From assembly GCF_011297335.1 (NCBI RefSeq), contig NZ_JAAOTJ010000008.1, positions 239,054-303,053 on the forward strand: 64,000 bases of DNA, given 5' to 3'. The DNA comes from Catellatospora methionotrophica (GTDB lineage: Bacteria; Actinomycetota; Actinomycetes; Mycobacteriales; Micromonosporaceae). Positions 34,930-43,890 of the stretch are shown here, one piece after another (position 1 is the first letter of the stretch; each line of letters starts with the position of its first letter). The position numbers and the translations under genes were made by a program. Under the pieces are notes generated by a model that worked only from the letters and a program-made list of their open reading frames with translations, made no database searches and was not told where the DNA came from.

Positions 34930-34968
34930 CGTCCCGGCAGCCACCTGACGGGTGAACGGTCAGCGGCC
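34921..34968. terminator. Hairpin spanning both stop codons of convergent genes
   Basis: GGCCGCTGAC (34921-34930) pairs with GTCAGCGGCC (34959-34968). The arms include the stop codons of both convergent genes, so both proteins end Ser-Gly-Arg-stop. It probably serves as a shared bidirectional terminator. Confidence 0.65.
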
Positions 34969-35670
34969 GGACTTCATGGCGGCCAGGCGGGACTCGATCT
35001 CCTTGTCGCGGGCGGAGGCGTTGAGCTCCTCGAACTGGGCGTCCACGCTGGAGGCCTGGAGTTCATCGTGGCCCTTGAGGCGGGCCTCCTCGCGGCGCAC
35101 CATCTCCTCGAACCGGCTGATCTCGCTGCTCGGGTCGAGCGCGTCGATGCTCTGGGCCGAGGCCTGCACCCGGCCCCGCGCCTCGGTGACCTTGGCGCGG
35201 CCGACCAGCTCGTCGCGCTTGCGGCGCAGCTCGTCGAGCTTGCCGCGCATCTGGGTGACCCCCTGCTTGAGCTGCTCGGTGACCTGCGTCTGCTCGGCGA
35301 TCATCGGGCCGAAGCTCTTGACGTCGTTCTCGTACGCGATCTGTTTGCCGATCGCGATCCGGGCCAGGTTGTCGAACTTGTCGCCGTCGGCGGGGTTGCT
35401 CGCCCGCACCTGGTCGGCCTTCGCGCTGGCCGCCTGGGCCTTGACCTGCCATTCGGCGGCGTTCTTCGTCGCCTCCGCCGAGTCGGCCTCCAGCAGGCGC
35501 AGGTTGCCGATGGTCTGCGCCACGGCGTTCTCGGCCTCGCTGATGTTCGCGGTGTAGTCGCGCACCATCTGGTCGAGCATCTGCTGCGGGTCCTCGACGT
35601 CGTCGAGGATGGCGTGGATGTTGGCGCGGGCCATCTGGGTGATCCGCCCGAGGATCGACTGTGCCGCCAT
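34960..35670 (-). CDS. pspA: PspA/IM30 (Vipp1) family membrane-stress protein
   Basis: 236 residues, nearly all helical coiled coil. Seen: the N-terminal amphipathic helix AAQSILGRITQMARANIHAILDDVEDPQQMLDQMVRDY, then long heptad-containing helices (EQTQVTEQLKQGVTQMRGKLDELRRKRDELVGRAKV, near 120-160). Family role: ESCRT-III-like assembly on the cytoplasmic face of stressed membranes. The ATG gives MAAQSILGR; a TTG two codons earlier is possible. It lies 16 bases downstream of the TPM-related gene on the same strand, matching the common actinobacterial TPM-pspA pair, so the two proteins probably work together at the membrane. Confidence 0.94.
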   Translation of the reverse strand: MAAQSILGRITQMARANIHAILDDVEDPQQMLDQMVRDYTANISEAENAVAQTIGNLRLLEADSAEATKNAAEWQVKAQAASAKADQVRASNPADGDKFDNLARIAIGKQIAYENDVKSFGPMIAEQTQVTEQLKQGVTQMRGKLDELRRKRDELVGRAKVTEARGRVQASAQSIDALDPSSEISRFEEMVRREEARLKGHDELQASSVDAQFEELNASARDKEIESRLAAMKSGR

Positions 35671-35686
35671 GATCAATTTCCCCCTG

Positions 35687-37297
35687 TCATGATTTCTCCG
35701 GTCTCATCCACGTGCTGGGGCCGCCGAAACGGCCCTGGACGGGCGGTGCGCCGGGGGTGGTCGCGCCGCCGTCGGACTGGTTCGCGTCGCTGGTCAGGCC
35801 GAGGCGGAAGCCGCCCATGCCGCCTCCGCCGAGCATGCTGTCGAGCAGGATGCCGCCGAGCACGGCCCCGCCCATGCCGCCCGCGGCCGCCGTGCCGAAG
35901 CCGCCCGGACCGCCGATGATCACGCGGCCGCCGCCCATCTGGCCGCCGTAGCCGGACGGGAACTGCCAGCGCTCGATGTCGTCGCGGGCCGAGTCCATGG
36001 CCTGCGCGGCGAGGTCGTGGGCGCGTTCGGCGGCGGCGAGCGCGGCGACCGGGTCACCGCCGCTCTCGGCGCGGTCCAGCAGCGTGTGCGCCTCGGAGAG
36101 CCGGGTCCGCGCGGTCGAGCCGACCGCGCCGCGCCGGGTGGTGATGTAGCCGGTCGCGGAGTCCACGGCGGCGCGGGCCGCGTGCAGGGCCTGGTCGAGC
36201 TGGCGGCGGGCCTGTTCGGTGCGGTTGGCGGCGTCGCGTACGCCACCCATGGCTTCGGCCAGGCCGGACGCCGCGGCCTCCAGACGGCGCATCATGCCCA
36301 GGGGGTCGGTTCGGGGGTTGGCGAGCTGGGTGCGTACGTCCCCGGCGACCTGGTCGGCGCGGGCGACCGCGGCCGCGAGGTTCATCTGGTCGGCGCCGCC
36401 CGCGCCGCCCGACGCCTGCATGGCGGCTTTACCCGCGGCGACCTCGCCCAGCATCTCGTCCAGCAGGCCGGTCACGTTCTGCCCGGCCGTGTCGAGGTCG
36501 GCAGCGTTCTTGGCGAGCGCGTCCAGCAGACTGCCCGCCTGGCCGACGGCCTGCTCCGCCCCGCGCAGCGCGAGCGCCGCCTTGCCCCGGTCGCCCGCGG
36601 CCACGTCGGCAGCGGACTGCCGGAGCTGCTCGTCGGCGAAGTCGAGCCGCGCGACGGTCTCGGAGACGTTGCCCGCCACCGGGATGAGCGCGCCGTCGGT
36701 GTACCGGTCGGTGAGCCGGGTCAGCGTGGCCTGCGCGCCGGGAAGCCGGTCGCGCAGCTCGCGGGCGCGGGCCAGCAGGGACTGGCCGAGTTCCTCGGCG
36801 TTGGCGCTCATCGCGCGCAGTTTCTCGAACGCGCCCGCCTCGGCGTCCAGCCTGCGGTCCACGGCGGCGCACCTGTCGACGATCTCACGCAGCAGCCGCC
36901 GCTTGGTCTCGTCGTCCTCCGGGATCTCGTCGTCGAGCTGGTGCCGGATCCGGAACGCCGCGCCCAGGTCCTCCTTCGCGGCGGCCACCGCGGCGGCGAA
37001 CGAGGTCACCGCCGGCGCACCGTACTGGGCGGTGGCGAAGCCGAGTTCCTGCTCACTGGTGCGCACCGCGTTGTCCACGGCCACCAGCTGCCCGTTGGCG
37101 TACGTGTTCAGCTGGGTGGTGTCGTACGCGGCGAACGGGTCGACCGGACCGGCCTGCTGCGCGGTCGCCTGCGCCCGCCCCTGGTCGCGCTTCCCGCGCC
37201 GCCTGGCCACCGTCAGCGCCAGGATCACGCCCAGCACGATGATCGCGAGGCAGCACAGGACCGAGAAAGGATCGACCTCACTGGTCTGCACCGACAC
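35687..37297 (-). CDS. TPM-family relative lacking the TPM domain; membrane-anchored coiled coil
   Basis: 536 residues: one N-terminal transmembrane helix (about 12-31, LCCLAIIVLGVILALTVARRRGKR), a long helical region (about 60-430) rich in Ala/Arg/Glu, and a Gly-rich C-terminus (MGGAVLGGILLDSMLGGGGMGGF). In other actinomycetes the pspA-adjacent gene encodes a longer protein with a signal peptide and an extracytoplasmic TPM (YgcG-type) domain before this helix; here that part is missing. The segment PFAAYDTTQLNTYANGQLVAVDNAVRTSEQELGFATAQYG is the usual post-membrane block, so the rest is intact. The GTG start at 37297 has no clear ribosome site, and palindrome B3 lies 100 bases upstream. The truncation is my inference from memory of the family. 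Confidence 0.75.
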   Translation of the reverse strand: MSVQTSEVDPFSVLCCLAIIVLGVILALTVARRRGKRDQGRAQATAQQAGPVDPFAAYDTTQLNTYANGQLVAVDNAVRTSEQELGFATAQYGAPAVTSFAAAVAAAKEDLGAAFRIRHQLDDEIPEDDETKRRLLREIVDRCAAVDRRLDAEAGAFEKLRAMSANAEELGQSLLARARELRDRLPGAQATLTRLTDRYTDGALIPVAGNVSETVARLDFADEQLRQSAADVAAGDRGKAALALRGAEQAVGQAGSLLDALAKNAADLDTAGQNVTGLLDEMLGEVAAGKAAMQASGGAGGADQMNLAAAVARADQVAGDVRTQLANPRTDPLGMMRRLEAAASGLAEAMGGVRDAANRTEQARRQLDQALHAARAAVDSATGYITTRRGAVGSTARTRLSEAHTLLDRAESGGDPVAALAAAERAHDLAAQAMDSARDDIERWQFPSGYGGQMGGGRVIIGGPGGFGTAAAGGMGGAVLGGILLDSMLGGGGMGGFRLGLTSDANQSDGGATTPGAPPVQGRFGGPSTWMRPEKS

Positions 37298-37396
37298 GTG
37301 ATCACGATATCGCCCACACCCTGCCCCATCCCCCCAAATAGCCCACCCTCAATCGCCCCCCACTCTCGACGACCCACGACCACACCCGATCCCCCG

Positions 37397-37460
37397 CCGC
37401 AACTTTTAAAGAGTCGCGGCCTAGGGGCGCGCGGATGGCGCGACTCTTTAAGAGTTGCGG
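37397..37460. repeat. CAACTCTTAAAGA-family palindrome, copy B3
   Basis: 22-base arms (37397-37418 and 37439-37460) match at 21 positions around a 20-base loop. It lies in the gap between two genes on the minus strand: after the GGDEF-EAL gene's stop side and before the TPM-related gene's start side. Confidence 0.9.
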
Positions 37461-37514
37461 CGGAGGAGACGGCGGCCCGGCAGGGGCGAGGCCGGAGGGC
37501 CCGAGGGGCGGGGG

Positions 37515-40055
37515 TCAGGCGGGGTGGGGGCGGGCGCGGAGGGGGCGGACGGGGCGGGCGGCGCGGGAGAGGGTGTGGAGGGCTTCGGTGATCTCGTCGG
37601 CGGGGAGCGGATGGGAGAAGTAGAAGCCCTGGCCCGCGTCGCAGCCGAGGCGGCGCAGGGCGATGCGCTGGTCGGCGGTTTCGACGCCCTCGGCGACCAC
37701 CCGCAGGCCGAGCTGGCGGCCCAGGTCGACGACCGCCTGCACGATCGCGGCCGCCTGCCGCGACTCTGCCATCCGGCCGACGAAGGTGCGGTCCACCTTC
37801 AGCTCGTCGACCGCGATCCGGGTGAGGAAGGTCAGGGACGAGAAGCCGGTGCCGAAGTCGTCGACGGCGAACCGCACGCCGAGGCCGCGCAGTTCCCGCA
37901 GCACCTGGTCGGTGATCGGCAGCGGGCTGAGCACCACCGTCTCGGTGATCTCCAGGACCAGCTTGGCAGCCGGTATGCCGTGCCTGCGCAGCAGCTCGTC
38001 GACGTCGTTGGGCAGTTGCGGGTCGAGCAGGCTGCGCGGGGACAGGTTCACCGCGACGGGCACGTCCAGGCCCTCGCGCTGCCACTGCGCGGCCAGCGTC
38101 AGGGCCTGGTCGAGCACGTGCCGGGTGAACCGGCCGAGCAGGTCGCTGGCCTCGACGGCGCGGACGAAGTGCTTGGGCAGCAGCAGGCCGCGGCGCGGGT
38201 GGTGCCAGCGGATCAGCGCCTCGACCCCGGACGGCGCGCCCGTGTCCAGCTCGACCGCGGGCTGCATGACCAGGTGGAGCTGGTCGTCGGCGGCCAGCGC
38301 GGCACGCAGCTCGGCGACCAGCGCGAGGCGGTCGGTGCTGGTCCGGTCGCGGTGCGGGTCGTACGCGGCGACCCGCGACCCCGACTCCTTCGCCTGGTAG
38401 AGCGCCACGTCGGCGCGGCGCAGCAGCTCGGTGAGGTCGAACTCGCCCGCGGTCGCCACAGCCACCCCGACCGAGACCTCGGCCGACAGCGTCACCCCGG
38501 CGACCTCGGTGGGGCTGGCCAGCGCCGCGGTCAGCATCCGCGCCCGGCGCTGGGCGACCAGGTTCGCCGCACTGAGCCGGTCGGCCTCGTCGTGCTCGGC
38601 GGACAGGCCGGGCAGGTCGGTGACCAGCAGCGCGAACTCGTCGCCGCCGAGCCGGGCCAGCAGCTCGCCGTGGCCGACGTCGGCCGACAGCCGGGACGCG
38701 GCCGTCTGCAGCAGCTCGTCCCCGGCGAGGTGGCCCAGGGTGTCGTTGACCTCTTTGAAGTGGTCCATGTCGAGCAGCAGCAGGGCGACCGGGATGCGGG
38801 CGTCGAGGCCGCGCAGCACCGCGTCGCCGCGGTCCATCAGCGCGTCACGGTTGAGCAGCCGGGTCAGCGGGTCGTGATGGGACTCGTACATGGTGCGTTC
38901 GCGCAGCTCGCGCAGGGCGCTGTGGGTGGCGGCGTCGTGCAGGGCGGCGGCCAGGGCGTCGCCGAACACGGCGAGCCGGTGCTGGTCGTTGGGGCCCCAG
39001 GCGCGCTGGCGCAGCAGCCGCAGGGTGAGCACGCCCACCCGGCCACCGGCCACCTCCAGCACCCGGGTCACCGCCGGGGCGGCGCGGCCGGCGTCGGCGG
39101 GCGGCGTCTCCGACACCGACTCGACCAGGACCTCTTCCCCGGTACGCAGTCCGCTGCGGTACCGGGTCTGCGAGCCGAGCACGGTGAGCTCCACCGCCCG
39201 CACCGGGAACAGGGACCGGGCCGCCTGCAGGCCCTCCTGGGCCACGGCCAGCTCGTCCAGCCGGTGCAGCGAGCGGCTGGCCAGCGCGAACGCCCGCCAG
39301 GTGCGGCGCTCCTCGTCCTCGTGGACCCGGTGCACGTAGAGCTGGTGCAGCAGCCACAGCAGCGGCGGCAGGACCCACAGCCAGCTGCTGCCCCACAGCC
39401 GGACGGCGACCAGGCCGAGCGCGACGTTGCCGACGATCATCACGGGGGTGCCGCGCAGGGCCTGCCAGACGACGCCGATCATGTTCTGCCCGTCGCGCAC
39501 CGCCAGGTGCACCGCGAGCAGCACGGCACTGCTGAGCAGGTAGATCAGGGCGGCCAGCACGACCACGGCGGCGGCCTGCGCCGACATCGGCACCACCGCC
39601 ACGCCACCGGCCCACACCACCAGGGCGGCGAGCGCCGCGGACAGGGTCAGCGACGCCGCGGCCCGCACCGTCTCCATCGGACTGGTGCGGTTGCCGGAGA
39701 TCAGCGACACCACGGGTTTGGCCAGCAGCACGCCGATCCCGGCGGCGGCGGGGATCCAGGACACCGGCACCAGGATGAAGCCGACGATCAGCGCGGCCTC
39801 GCCCCAGTCGACGTCGATGGTCGTGGAGCCGACCCGCATCCGCAGGCCGAACAGGTGGGCCAGCGTGATCAGGCAGATGAGCAGTCCGAACTGGCCGAGG
39901 TCACCGTCGCGTACCCCGAAGATCGCGCCGACGCCGGCGACCAGGACCGCGGTGACGACGAGACAGGTTATGACAATGCGGACACGTGACGTCAACGCGG
40001 CAGCACCGGACCAGCGATAGAGTCCGTCCGCCGCGCGCGTGAGCCACCTGCCCAT
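37515..40055 (-). CDS. Membrane-bound bifunctional GGDEF-EAL protein
   Basis: 846 residues. About seven transmembrane helices (roughly 22-48, 54-72, 85-115, 133-152, 158-185, 193-222 and 224-240), a cytoplasmic GAF-like region (about 255-380), then a GGDEF domain with intact GGDEF at 470-474 and an EAL domain with EAL at 612-614. Downstream EAL residues for Mg binding and catalysis are present (NLSPRSL, LEITETV, DDFGTGFSSL, LKVDRTFV, VAEGVET, GQGFYFSHPL). It should make and/or degrade cyclic di-GMP, which controls development in actinomycetes. The ATG at 40055 (MGRWLTRAADGLYRW) follows AGGGGG; the open frame upstream is Arg-rich and not membrane-like. It follows mca and its small partner on the same strand. 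Confidence 0.94.
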   Translation of the reverse strand: MGRWLTRAADGLYRWSGAAALTSRVRIVITCLVVTAVLVAGVGAIFGVRDGDLGQFGLLICLITLAHLFGLRMRVGSTTIDVDWGEAALIVGFILVPVSWIPAAAGIGVLLAKPVVSLISGNRTSPMETVRAAASLTLSAALAALVVWAGGVAVVPMSAQAAAVVVLAALIYLLSSAVLLAVHLAVRDGQNMIGVVWQALRGTPVMIVGNVALGLVAVRLWGSSWLWVLPPLLWLLHQLYVHRVHEDEERRTWRAFALASRSLHRLDELAVAQEGLQAARSLFPVRAVELTVLGSQTRYRSGLRTGEEVLVESVSETPPADAGRAAPAVTRVLEVAGGRVGVLTLRLLRQRAWGPNDQHRLAVFGDALAAALHDAATHSALRELRERTMYESHHDPLTRLLNRDALMDRGDAVLRGLDARIPVALLLLDMDHFKEVNDTLGHLAGDELLQTAASRLSADVGHGELLARLGGDEFALLVTDLPGLSAEHDEADRLSAANLVAQRRARMLTAALASPTEVAGVTLSAEVSVGVAVATAGEFDLTELLRRADVALYQAKESGSRVAAYDPHRDRTSTDRLALVAELRAALAADDQLHLVMQPAVELDTGAPSGVEALIRWHHPRRGLLLPKHFVRAVEASDLLGRFTRHVLDQALTLAAQWQREGLDVPVAVNLSPRSLLDPQLPNDVDELLRRHGIPAAKLVLEITETVVLSPLPITDQVLRELRGLGVRFAVDDFGTGFSSLTFLTRIAVDELKVDRTFVGRMAESRQAAAIVQAVVDLGRQLGLRVVAEGVETADQRIALRRLGCDAGQGFYFSHPLPADEITEALHTLSRAARPVRPLRARPHPA

Positions 40056-40164
40056 CCGTGCCCCCTGTCCGAGCGCACCTAAAGCGGAGGCACCCCGTCC
40101 CCGTCTGGGGACGACGTGCTCTCCGCCTGACGCGACAGGCCGTGTCCGATTCCCTCGGTCCGCC

Positions 40165-40395
40165 TCAGCGAGGGTCCGGCGTGACGGGCGAGTCCGTCCG
40201 CGCACCGCCACTCATGCTCGCCGAATCGAACGCCTCGGGCAACCGCTTCAGCCGCTGATTCATGTTGCGAATCAGGAAAACCGTCGCGGCGGCCAGGAGC
40301 AGGATCAACAGCAGCGCCATCGGCCCGGCGAGACCGTCGCCGGACCGGGTGTCGCCGAAGTTGTTGTCGGCCAGGAACTCCAGCATGTGCCTCAC
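40165..40395 (-). CDS. Small membrane protein coupled to mca
   Basis: 76 residues with one transmembrane helix (about 25-43, PMALLLILLLAAATVFLIR) and a basic then acidic C-terminal tail. The GTG start overlaps the stop of mca (GTGA), so translation is coupled. A small membrane protein directly after mca is also found in mycobacteria (Rv1083, from memory), which supports a shared, unknown role with the amidase. Confidence 0.8.
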   Translation of the reverse strand: MRHMLEFLADNNFGDTRSGDGLAGPMALLLILLLAAATVFLIRNMNQRLKRLPEAFDSASMSGGARTDSPVTPDPR

Positions 40396-41282
40396 CTATC
40401 CGCTACCGCCGGCGCGCGTACGCCGGCGAACAGGTCGTCCTCGGGAATAGCGGTCGCCACCGTCGACCTGACCAGCTGGTAGTCCTCGGTCGGCCAGGCG
40501 GCGCGCTGCACGGTCAGCGGCGCGCGGAACCAGGGCCCGTCCGGGTCGATCTGGGTCGCGTGCGCGCGCAGCGCGTCGTCGCGCAGTTCGAAGTACTCGC
40601 CGCAGGGGATCCGGGTGGTGATCCGGGGGGACTTGTCGCCCACCCAGTCGTCGTTGAGCCGCTCGCCGTACGGCGACTCCAGCCCCGCGGCCAGCATGGC
40701 CTCGTGCAGGGCGGTGAACTTCAGCTTGGTGAAGCTGATGTGGTAGTAGACCTTCGGCACCTCGAAGGCGGGGCCGAAGTCCGGGTAGCGCTCCGGGTCG
40801 GCGGCGGCCTCGATCGCGGCCATGCTGACCAGGTGGGTCTGGATGTGGTCGGGGTGCGGGTAGCCGCCGTCCTCGTCGTAGGTCAGCAGGACCTGCGGCT
40901 GGAACTCGCGGATCAGCTTCACCAGCGGCGCGGCCGCCTCCTCCACCGACACCCGGGCGAAGCAGCCCTCGGGCAGCCCGGACGGGTCGTCGTGGGTGTA
41001 GCCCTCGACCCAGCCCGAGTCGACGAACCCCAGCCAGGCCTGGTCCACGCCGAGGATGTCGCGGGCCGCGGCCATCTCCGCGCGGCGGATCTCGCCGATG
41101 TTCTCCCAGACGTCCGGGCGGTCCAGTTTCGGGTTGAGCACGTCACCCCGCTCACCACCGGTACACGTGACGACCAGCACCTCCGCACCCTCGCGGACAT
41201 ACCGCGCCATCGTCGCGGCACCCTTGGACGACTCGTCGTCCGGATGCGCGTGCACCGCCATCAGTCGCAGCCGCTGCGTCAC
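40392..41282 (-). CDS. mca: Mycothiol S-conjugate amidase Mca
   Basis: 296 residues, LmbE-fold zinc amidase that cleaves mycothiol S-conjugates to a mercapturic acid and GlcN-Ins in electrophile and antibiotic detoxification. Zinc-site motifs: HAHPDDESSKG (11-21), where the Lys after SS is the Mca-type residue that separates Mca from the deacetylase MshB, and GGYPHPDHIQTH with the third ligand. Length and the MSHB/Mca core are normal. The stop overlaps the next small membrane-protein gene. It is divergent from the DUF4307 gene (start 41362), with 79 bases for two promoters, the same arrangement I recall from the mca-Rv1081c-greA region of M. tuberculosis. Confidence 0.95.
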   Translation of the reverse strand: MTQRLRLMAVHAHPDDESSKGAATMARYVREGAEVLVVTCTGGERGDVLNPKLDRPDVWENIGEIRRAEMAAARDILGVDQAWLGFVDSGWVEGYTHDDPSGLPEGCFARVSVEEAAAPLVKLIREFQPQVLLTYDEDGGYPHPDHIQTHLVSMAAIEAAADPERYPDFGPAFEVPKVYYHISFTKLKFTALHEAMLAAGLESPYGERLNDDWVGDKSPRITTRIPCGEYFELRDDALRAHATQIDPDGPWFRAPLTVQRAAWPTEDYQLVRSTVATAIPEDDLFAGVRAPAVADR

Positions 41283-41361
41283 CGTGCTCTCCCCACGTGC
41301 GAGAATCGACCCTGACAGTGTTCCTCACGCGTCTGACGCGCCGTACGAAGGACCCCCACCG

Positions 41362-41805
41362 GTGACCGAGACCTCCACCGACACCGCCGCCGGCCCGGTG
41401 GCCGAGCGCGCGCCGTGGCCGGCCGGGCGTTACGGCCGCCGCCGTGAGCAGCGCCGCGCCTCCCGCTCGACGGTAGCGGTGCTGGGCGTGCTGACCGTGC
41501 TGGCCATGACGCTCATCGGCGCCCGCCTCTACCGGGCCTACGGTGACGGAGACTACACAGCGTCGGTGACGGCGTTCGACGACGTGACCGACACGCAGGT
41601 CGCGGTGACGTTCATGATCCGGATGCCCGCCGACGGCACCGCGGTCTGCCTCGTCCGCGCCCGGGACAAGACCGGCACCGAGGTCGGCCTCGAAGAGGTG
41701 ACCGTGCGGCCGGGTCCCGACCCGGAGCGCACCATGGTGACGCATCGCCTGGTGACGACCGGACGCCCGGTGACCGGCGAGGTTAAGGGCTGCCACCCGG
41801 CGTGA
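41362..41805 (+). CDS. DUF4307 single-pass membrane protein
   Basis: 147 residues: an Arg-rich cytoplasmic N-terminus, one transmembrane helix (about 40-58, STVAVLGVLTVLAMTLIGARLY) and an extracytoplasmic beta domain with one segment CLVRARDKTGTEVG and a terminal Cys (KGCHPA). It matches the DUF4307 family that sits between mca and greA in actinobacteria. Function unknown. The GTG follows AAGGA with nine-base spacing; the open frame upstream runs through the mca promoter and was rejected. Confidence 0.88.
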   Translation: MTETSTDTAAGPVAERAPWPAGRYGRRREQRRASRSTVAVLGVLTVLAMTLIGARLYRAYGDGDYTASVTAFDDVTDTQVAVTFMIRMPADGTAVCLVRARDKTGTEVGLEEVTVRPGPDPERTMVTHRLVTTGRPVTGEVKGCHPA

Positions 41806-41925
41806 GTCGCTGGTAGGTTGGTAACTTCGCCCATCGCGCTCAAGGGGGCAGGTACCTCACCGCGCATGGCCGGTCCGCACCGCCGCACCGATACCCAGAA
41901 CCCGTAAGACCTGAGGAGAACGCCC

Positions 41926-42414
41926 GTGTCCACGACTGATGCCACCTGGCTGTCCCAGGACGCGTACGACAGGCTCCAGGCCGAGCTGAACGAGCTCATC
42001 GCCGCTCGGCCCGCGATGGCCGCCGAGATCAACGCCCGCCGCGAGGAGGGCGATCTCAAGGAGAACGGCGGCTACCACGCCGCCCGCGAGGAGCAGGGCA
42101 AGGCTGAGGGACGCATCCGCCAGCTCCAGGAGCTGCTGCGGGTCGCCCACGTCGGCGAGGCCCCGCGCGGTGACGGTGTCTCCATCGGCAACGTCGTCGT
42201 CATCTACTTCGACGACGACACCTCCGACACCGAGACCTTCCTGCTCGGCTCGCGCGAGATCGCGGCGACCACGGACCTGACCGTGTACTCGCCGGAGTCG
42301 GCGCTCGGGCAGGCCATCATGGGCGCCCGCAAGGGTCAGACCGTCACCTACACCGCCCCCAGCGGCGTGGACATCAAGGTGACCGTCGTGTCCTTCGAGG
42401 CCTTCGGCGGCTGA
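41926..42414 (+). CDS. greA: Transcription elongation factor GreA
   Basis: 162 residues. N-terminal coiled-coil finger (AYDRLQAELNELIAARPAMAAEINARREEGDLKENGGYHAAREEQ) with the acidic tip Asp-Glu residues that enter the RNA polymerase secondary channel, and a C-terminal FKBP-like domain (SPESALGQAIMGARKGQTVTYTAPSG). It stimulates RNA cleavage by backtracked polymerase. The GTG start has GAGGAGA 8 bases upstream. It follows DUF4307 with a 120-base gap, so it probably has its own promoter. Confidence 0.96.
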   Translation: MSTTDATWLSQDAYDRLQAELNELIAARPAMAAEINARREEGDLKENGGYHAAREEQGKAEGRIRQLQELLRVAHVGEAPRGDGVSIGNVVVIYFDDDTSDTETFLLGSREIAATTDLTVYSPESALGQAIMGARKGQTVTYTAPSGVDIKVTVVSFEAFGG

Positions 42415-42433
42415 CCCGCCCAGCATGCACATC

Positions 42434-42465
42434 CGGGCCGGCACCGCTCACGCGGTGCAGGCCCG
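42434..42465 (+). terminator. Terminator after greA
   Basis: A 14-position stem with one mismatch (CGGGCC-G-GCACCGC / GCGGTGC-A-GGCCCG) around TCAC, followed by TCCCTTTC. It starts 19 bases after the greA stop and lies between convergent genes. Confidence 0.75.
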
Positions 42466-42492
42466 TCCCTTTCTGTGCCGTACCCGGCGAGG

Positions 42493-43719
42493 TCAGCTGA
42501 AGGTCGTGTCGACGTCGACCTCGTACCCGGCGGCGCGCAGGGCGCTGACGAGCTGGTCGGAGTGTTCGGCGCCACGGGTCTCGACAGACAGCTCGACCTC
42601 GACCTCACCGAGGTGGAGCCGCGGGTCGTGGCGCTGGTGGGCCACGTCGAGGACGTTGGCGCGCTTCTCGGCGATCAGCGAGAGCAGGGCGGCGAGCTGG
42701 CCGGGGCGGTCCGCGCAGCGGACGTTGACGTGCAGGTAGCGGCCCGCGGCGCTGAGACCGTGCTCGATCACCCGCAGCATCAGCAGCGGGTCGATGTTGC
42801 CCCCGGACACCACCGCCACCACCGGCGTCTTCACCTGGATGTGGCCCGCGAGCAGGGCCGCCACGCCGACCGAACCGGCCGGTTCGGCGACCATCTTGCC
42901 GCGTTCCAGCAGCATGAGCAGGGCGCGGGAGATCTCCTCGTCGGTGACCGTGACGACCTCGTCGACGAGCTTGCTGATGTGCGCGAAGGTCAGGTCGCCG
43001 CAGCGGCCGACCGCGATGCCGTCGGCGATCGTGGCCACGCTCGGGATGCGCACCGGCCGCCCGGCCCGCAGCGCGGGCGGCACCGCGGCCGCCCCGGCGG
43101 CCTGTACGCCGATAACGGTGATGTCGGGGCGCAGCGCCTTCGCGGCCACCGCCAGGCCCGAGATCAGGCCGCCGCCGCCGATACCCGTGATGATCGTCTG
43201 CACGTCGGGACGCTGTTCGAGGATCTCCAGCCCGACCGTGCCCTGTCCGGCGATCACGTCCGGGTGGTCGAACGGGTGGATGAAGACCGCGCCGGTGCGC
43301 TCGGCGAACTCCTGCGCGGCGACCAGCGCCTCGTCGACGGTGTTGCCGGCGAACTCGACGCGGGCGCCGTACCCCTTGGTCGCCGCGACCTTCGGCAGTG
43401 GCGCGCCCATCGGCATGAACACGGTGGCCCGTGTCTTGCACAGCCCGGCCGCGAGCGCGACGCCCTGCGCGTGGTTGCCCGCGCTGGCCGCGACCACGCC
43501 ACGGGCCCGCTCCTCCTCGCTGAGCCGGGAGATCCGCACGTACGCCCCGCGCACCTTGTAGGAGCCCGCACGCTGCAGGTTCTCGCACTTCAGCCAGGTC
43601 GGCCCGCCGAGCTTCGCCGACAGCGGCCGGCACGGCTCGATCGGCGTGGTGCGTACGACGGACCGCAGGCGCTCGCGCGCCGCCTCGATGTCGGCCAAAC
43701 TGACCAGCTCAGGTGTCAC
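42493..43719 (-). CDS. ilvA: Threonine ammonia-lyase (biodegradative-type length, with ACT domain)
   Basis: 408 residues, PLP enzyme converting threonine to 2-oxobutanoate and ammonia. The Schiff-base Lys55 lies in AGSYKVRGAY; the PLP phosphate loop is GGGGLISG; and ASAGNHAQGVA is the substrate loop. A C-terminal ACT regulatory domain (about 330-408, HVNVRCADRPGQLAALLSLIAEKRANVLDVAHQR) is present once rather than the paired ACT-like domains of long IlvA. Isoleucine synthesis or threonine catabolism are both possible. The ATG has no strong ribosome site. Flanked by palindrome A2 on its upstream side. Confidence 0.93.
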   Translation of the reverse strand: MTPELVSLADIEAARERLRSVVRTTPIEPCRPLSAKLGGPTWLKCENLQRAGSYKVRGAYVRISRLSEEERARGVVAASAGNHAQGVALAAGLCKTRATVFMPMGAPLPKVAATKGYGARVEFAGNTVDEALVAAQEFAERTGAVFIHPFDHPDVIAGQGTVGLEILEQRPDVQTIITGIGGGGLISGLAVAAKALRPDITVIGVQAAGAAAVPPALRAGRPVRIPSVATIADGIAVGRCGDLTFAHISKLVDEVVTVTDEEISRALLMLLERGKMVAEPAGSVGVAALLAGHIQVKTPVVAVVSGGNIDPLLMLRVIEHGLSAAGRYLHVNVRCADRPGQLAALLSLIAEKRANVLDVAHQRHDPRLHLGEVEVELSVETRGAEHSDQLVSALRAAGYEVDVDTTFS

Positions 43720-43779
43720 AGCCCGATCGTCCCACCCACCCCGCCCCAGCGAAAACGGGGACGCCTCGACGACCCCACG

Positions 43780-43848
43780 CGAAGATCACTGTTTCGGGTC
43801 AAAAGCTGCGGTTCAACCCGACTTCCCGACCCGAAACAGTGATCTTCG
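43780..43848. repeat. GTTTCGGGTC-family palindrome, copy A2
   Basis: Exact 21-base arms (43780-43800 and 43828-43848) with a 27-base loop containing CTGCGGTTCAACCCGA. It lies between two minus-strand genes, after the amidase stop and before the threonine ammonia-lyase start. Confidence 0.92.
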
Positions 43849-43890
43849 TGGCGTGGCCGGCCGGACAGAGCCGGGGCTGGCCGGGGCGGG

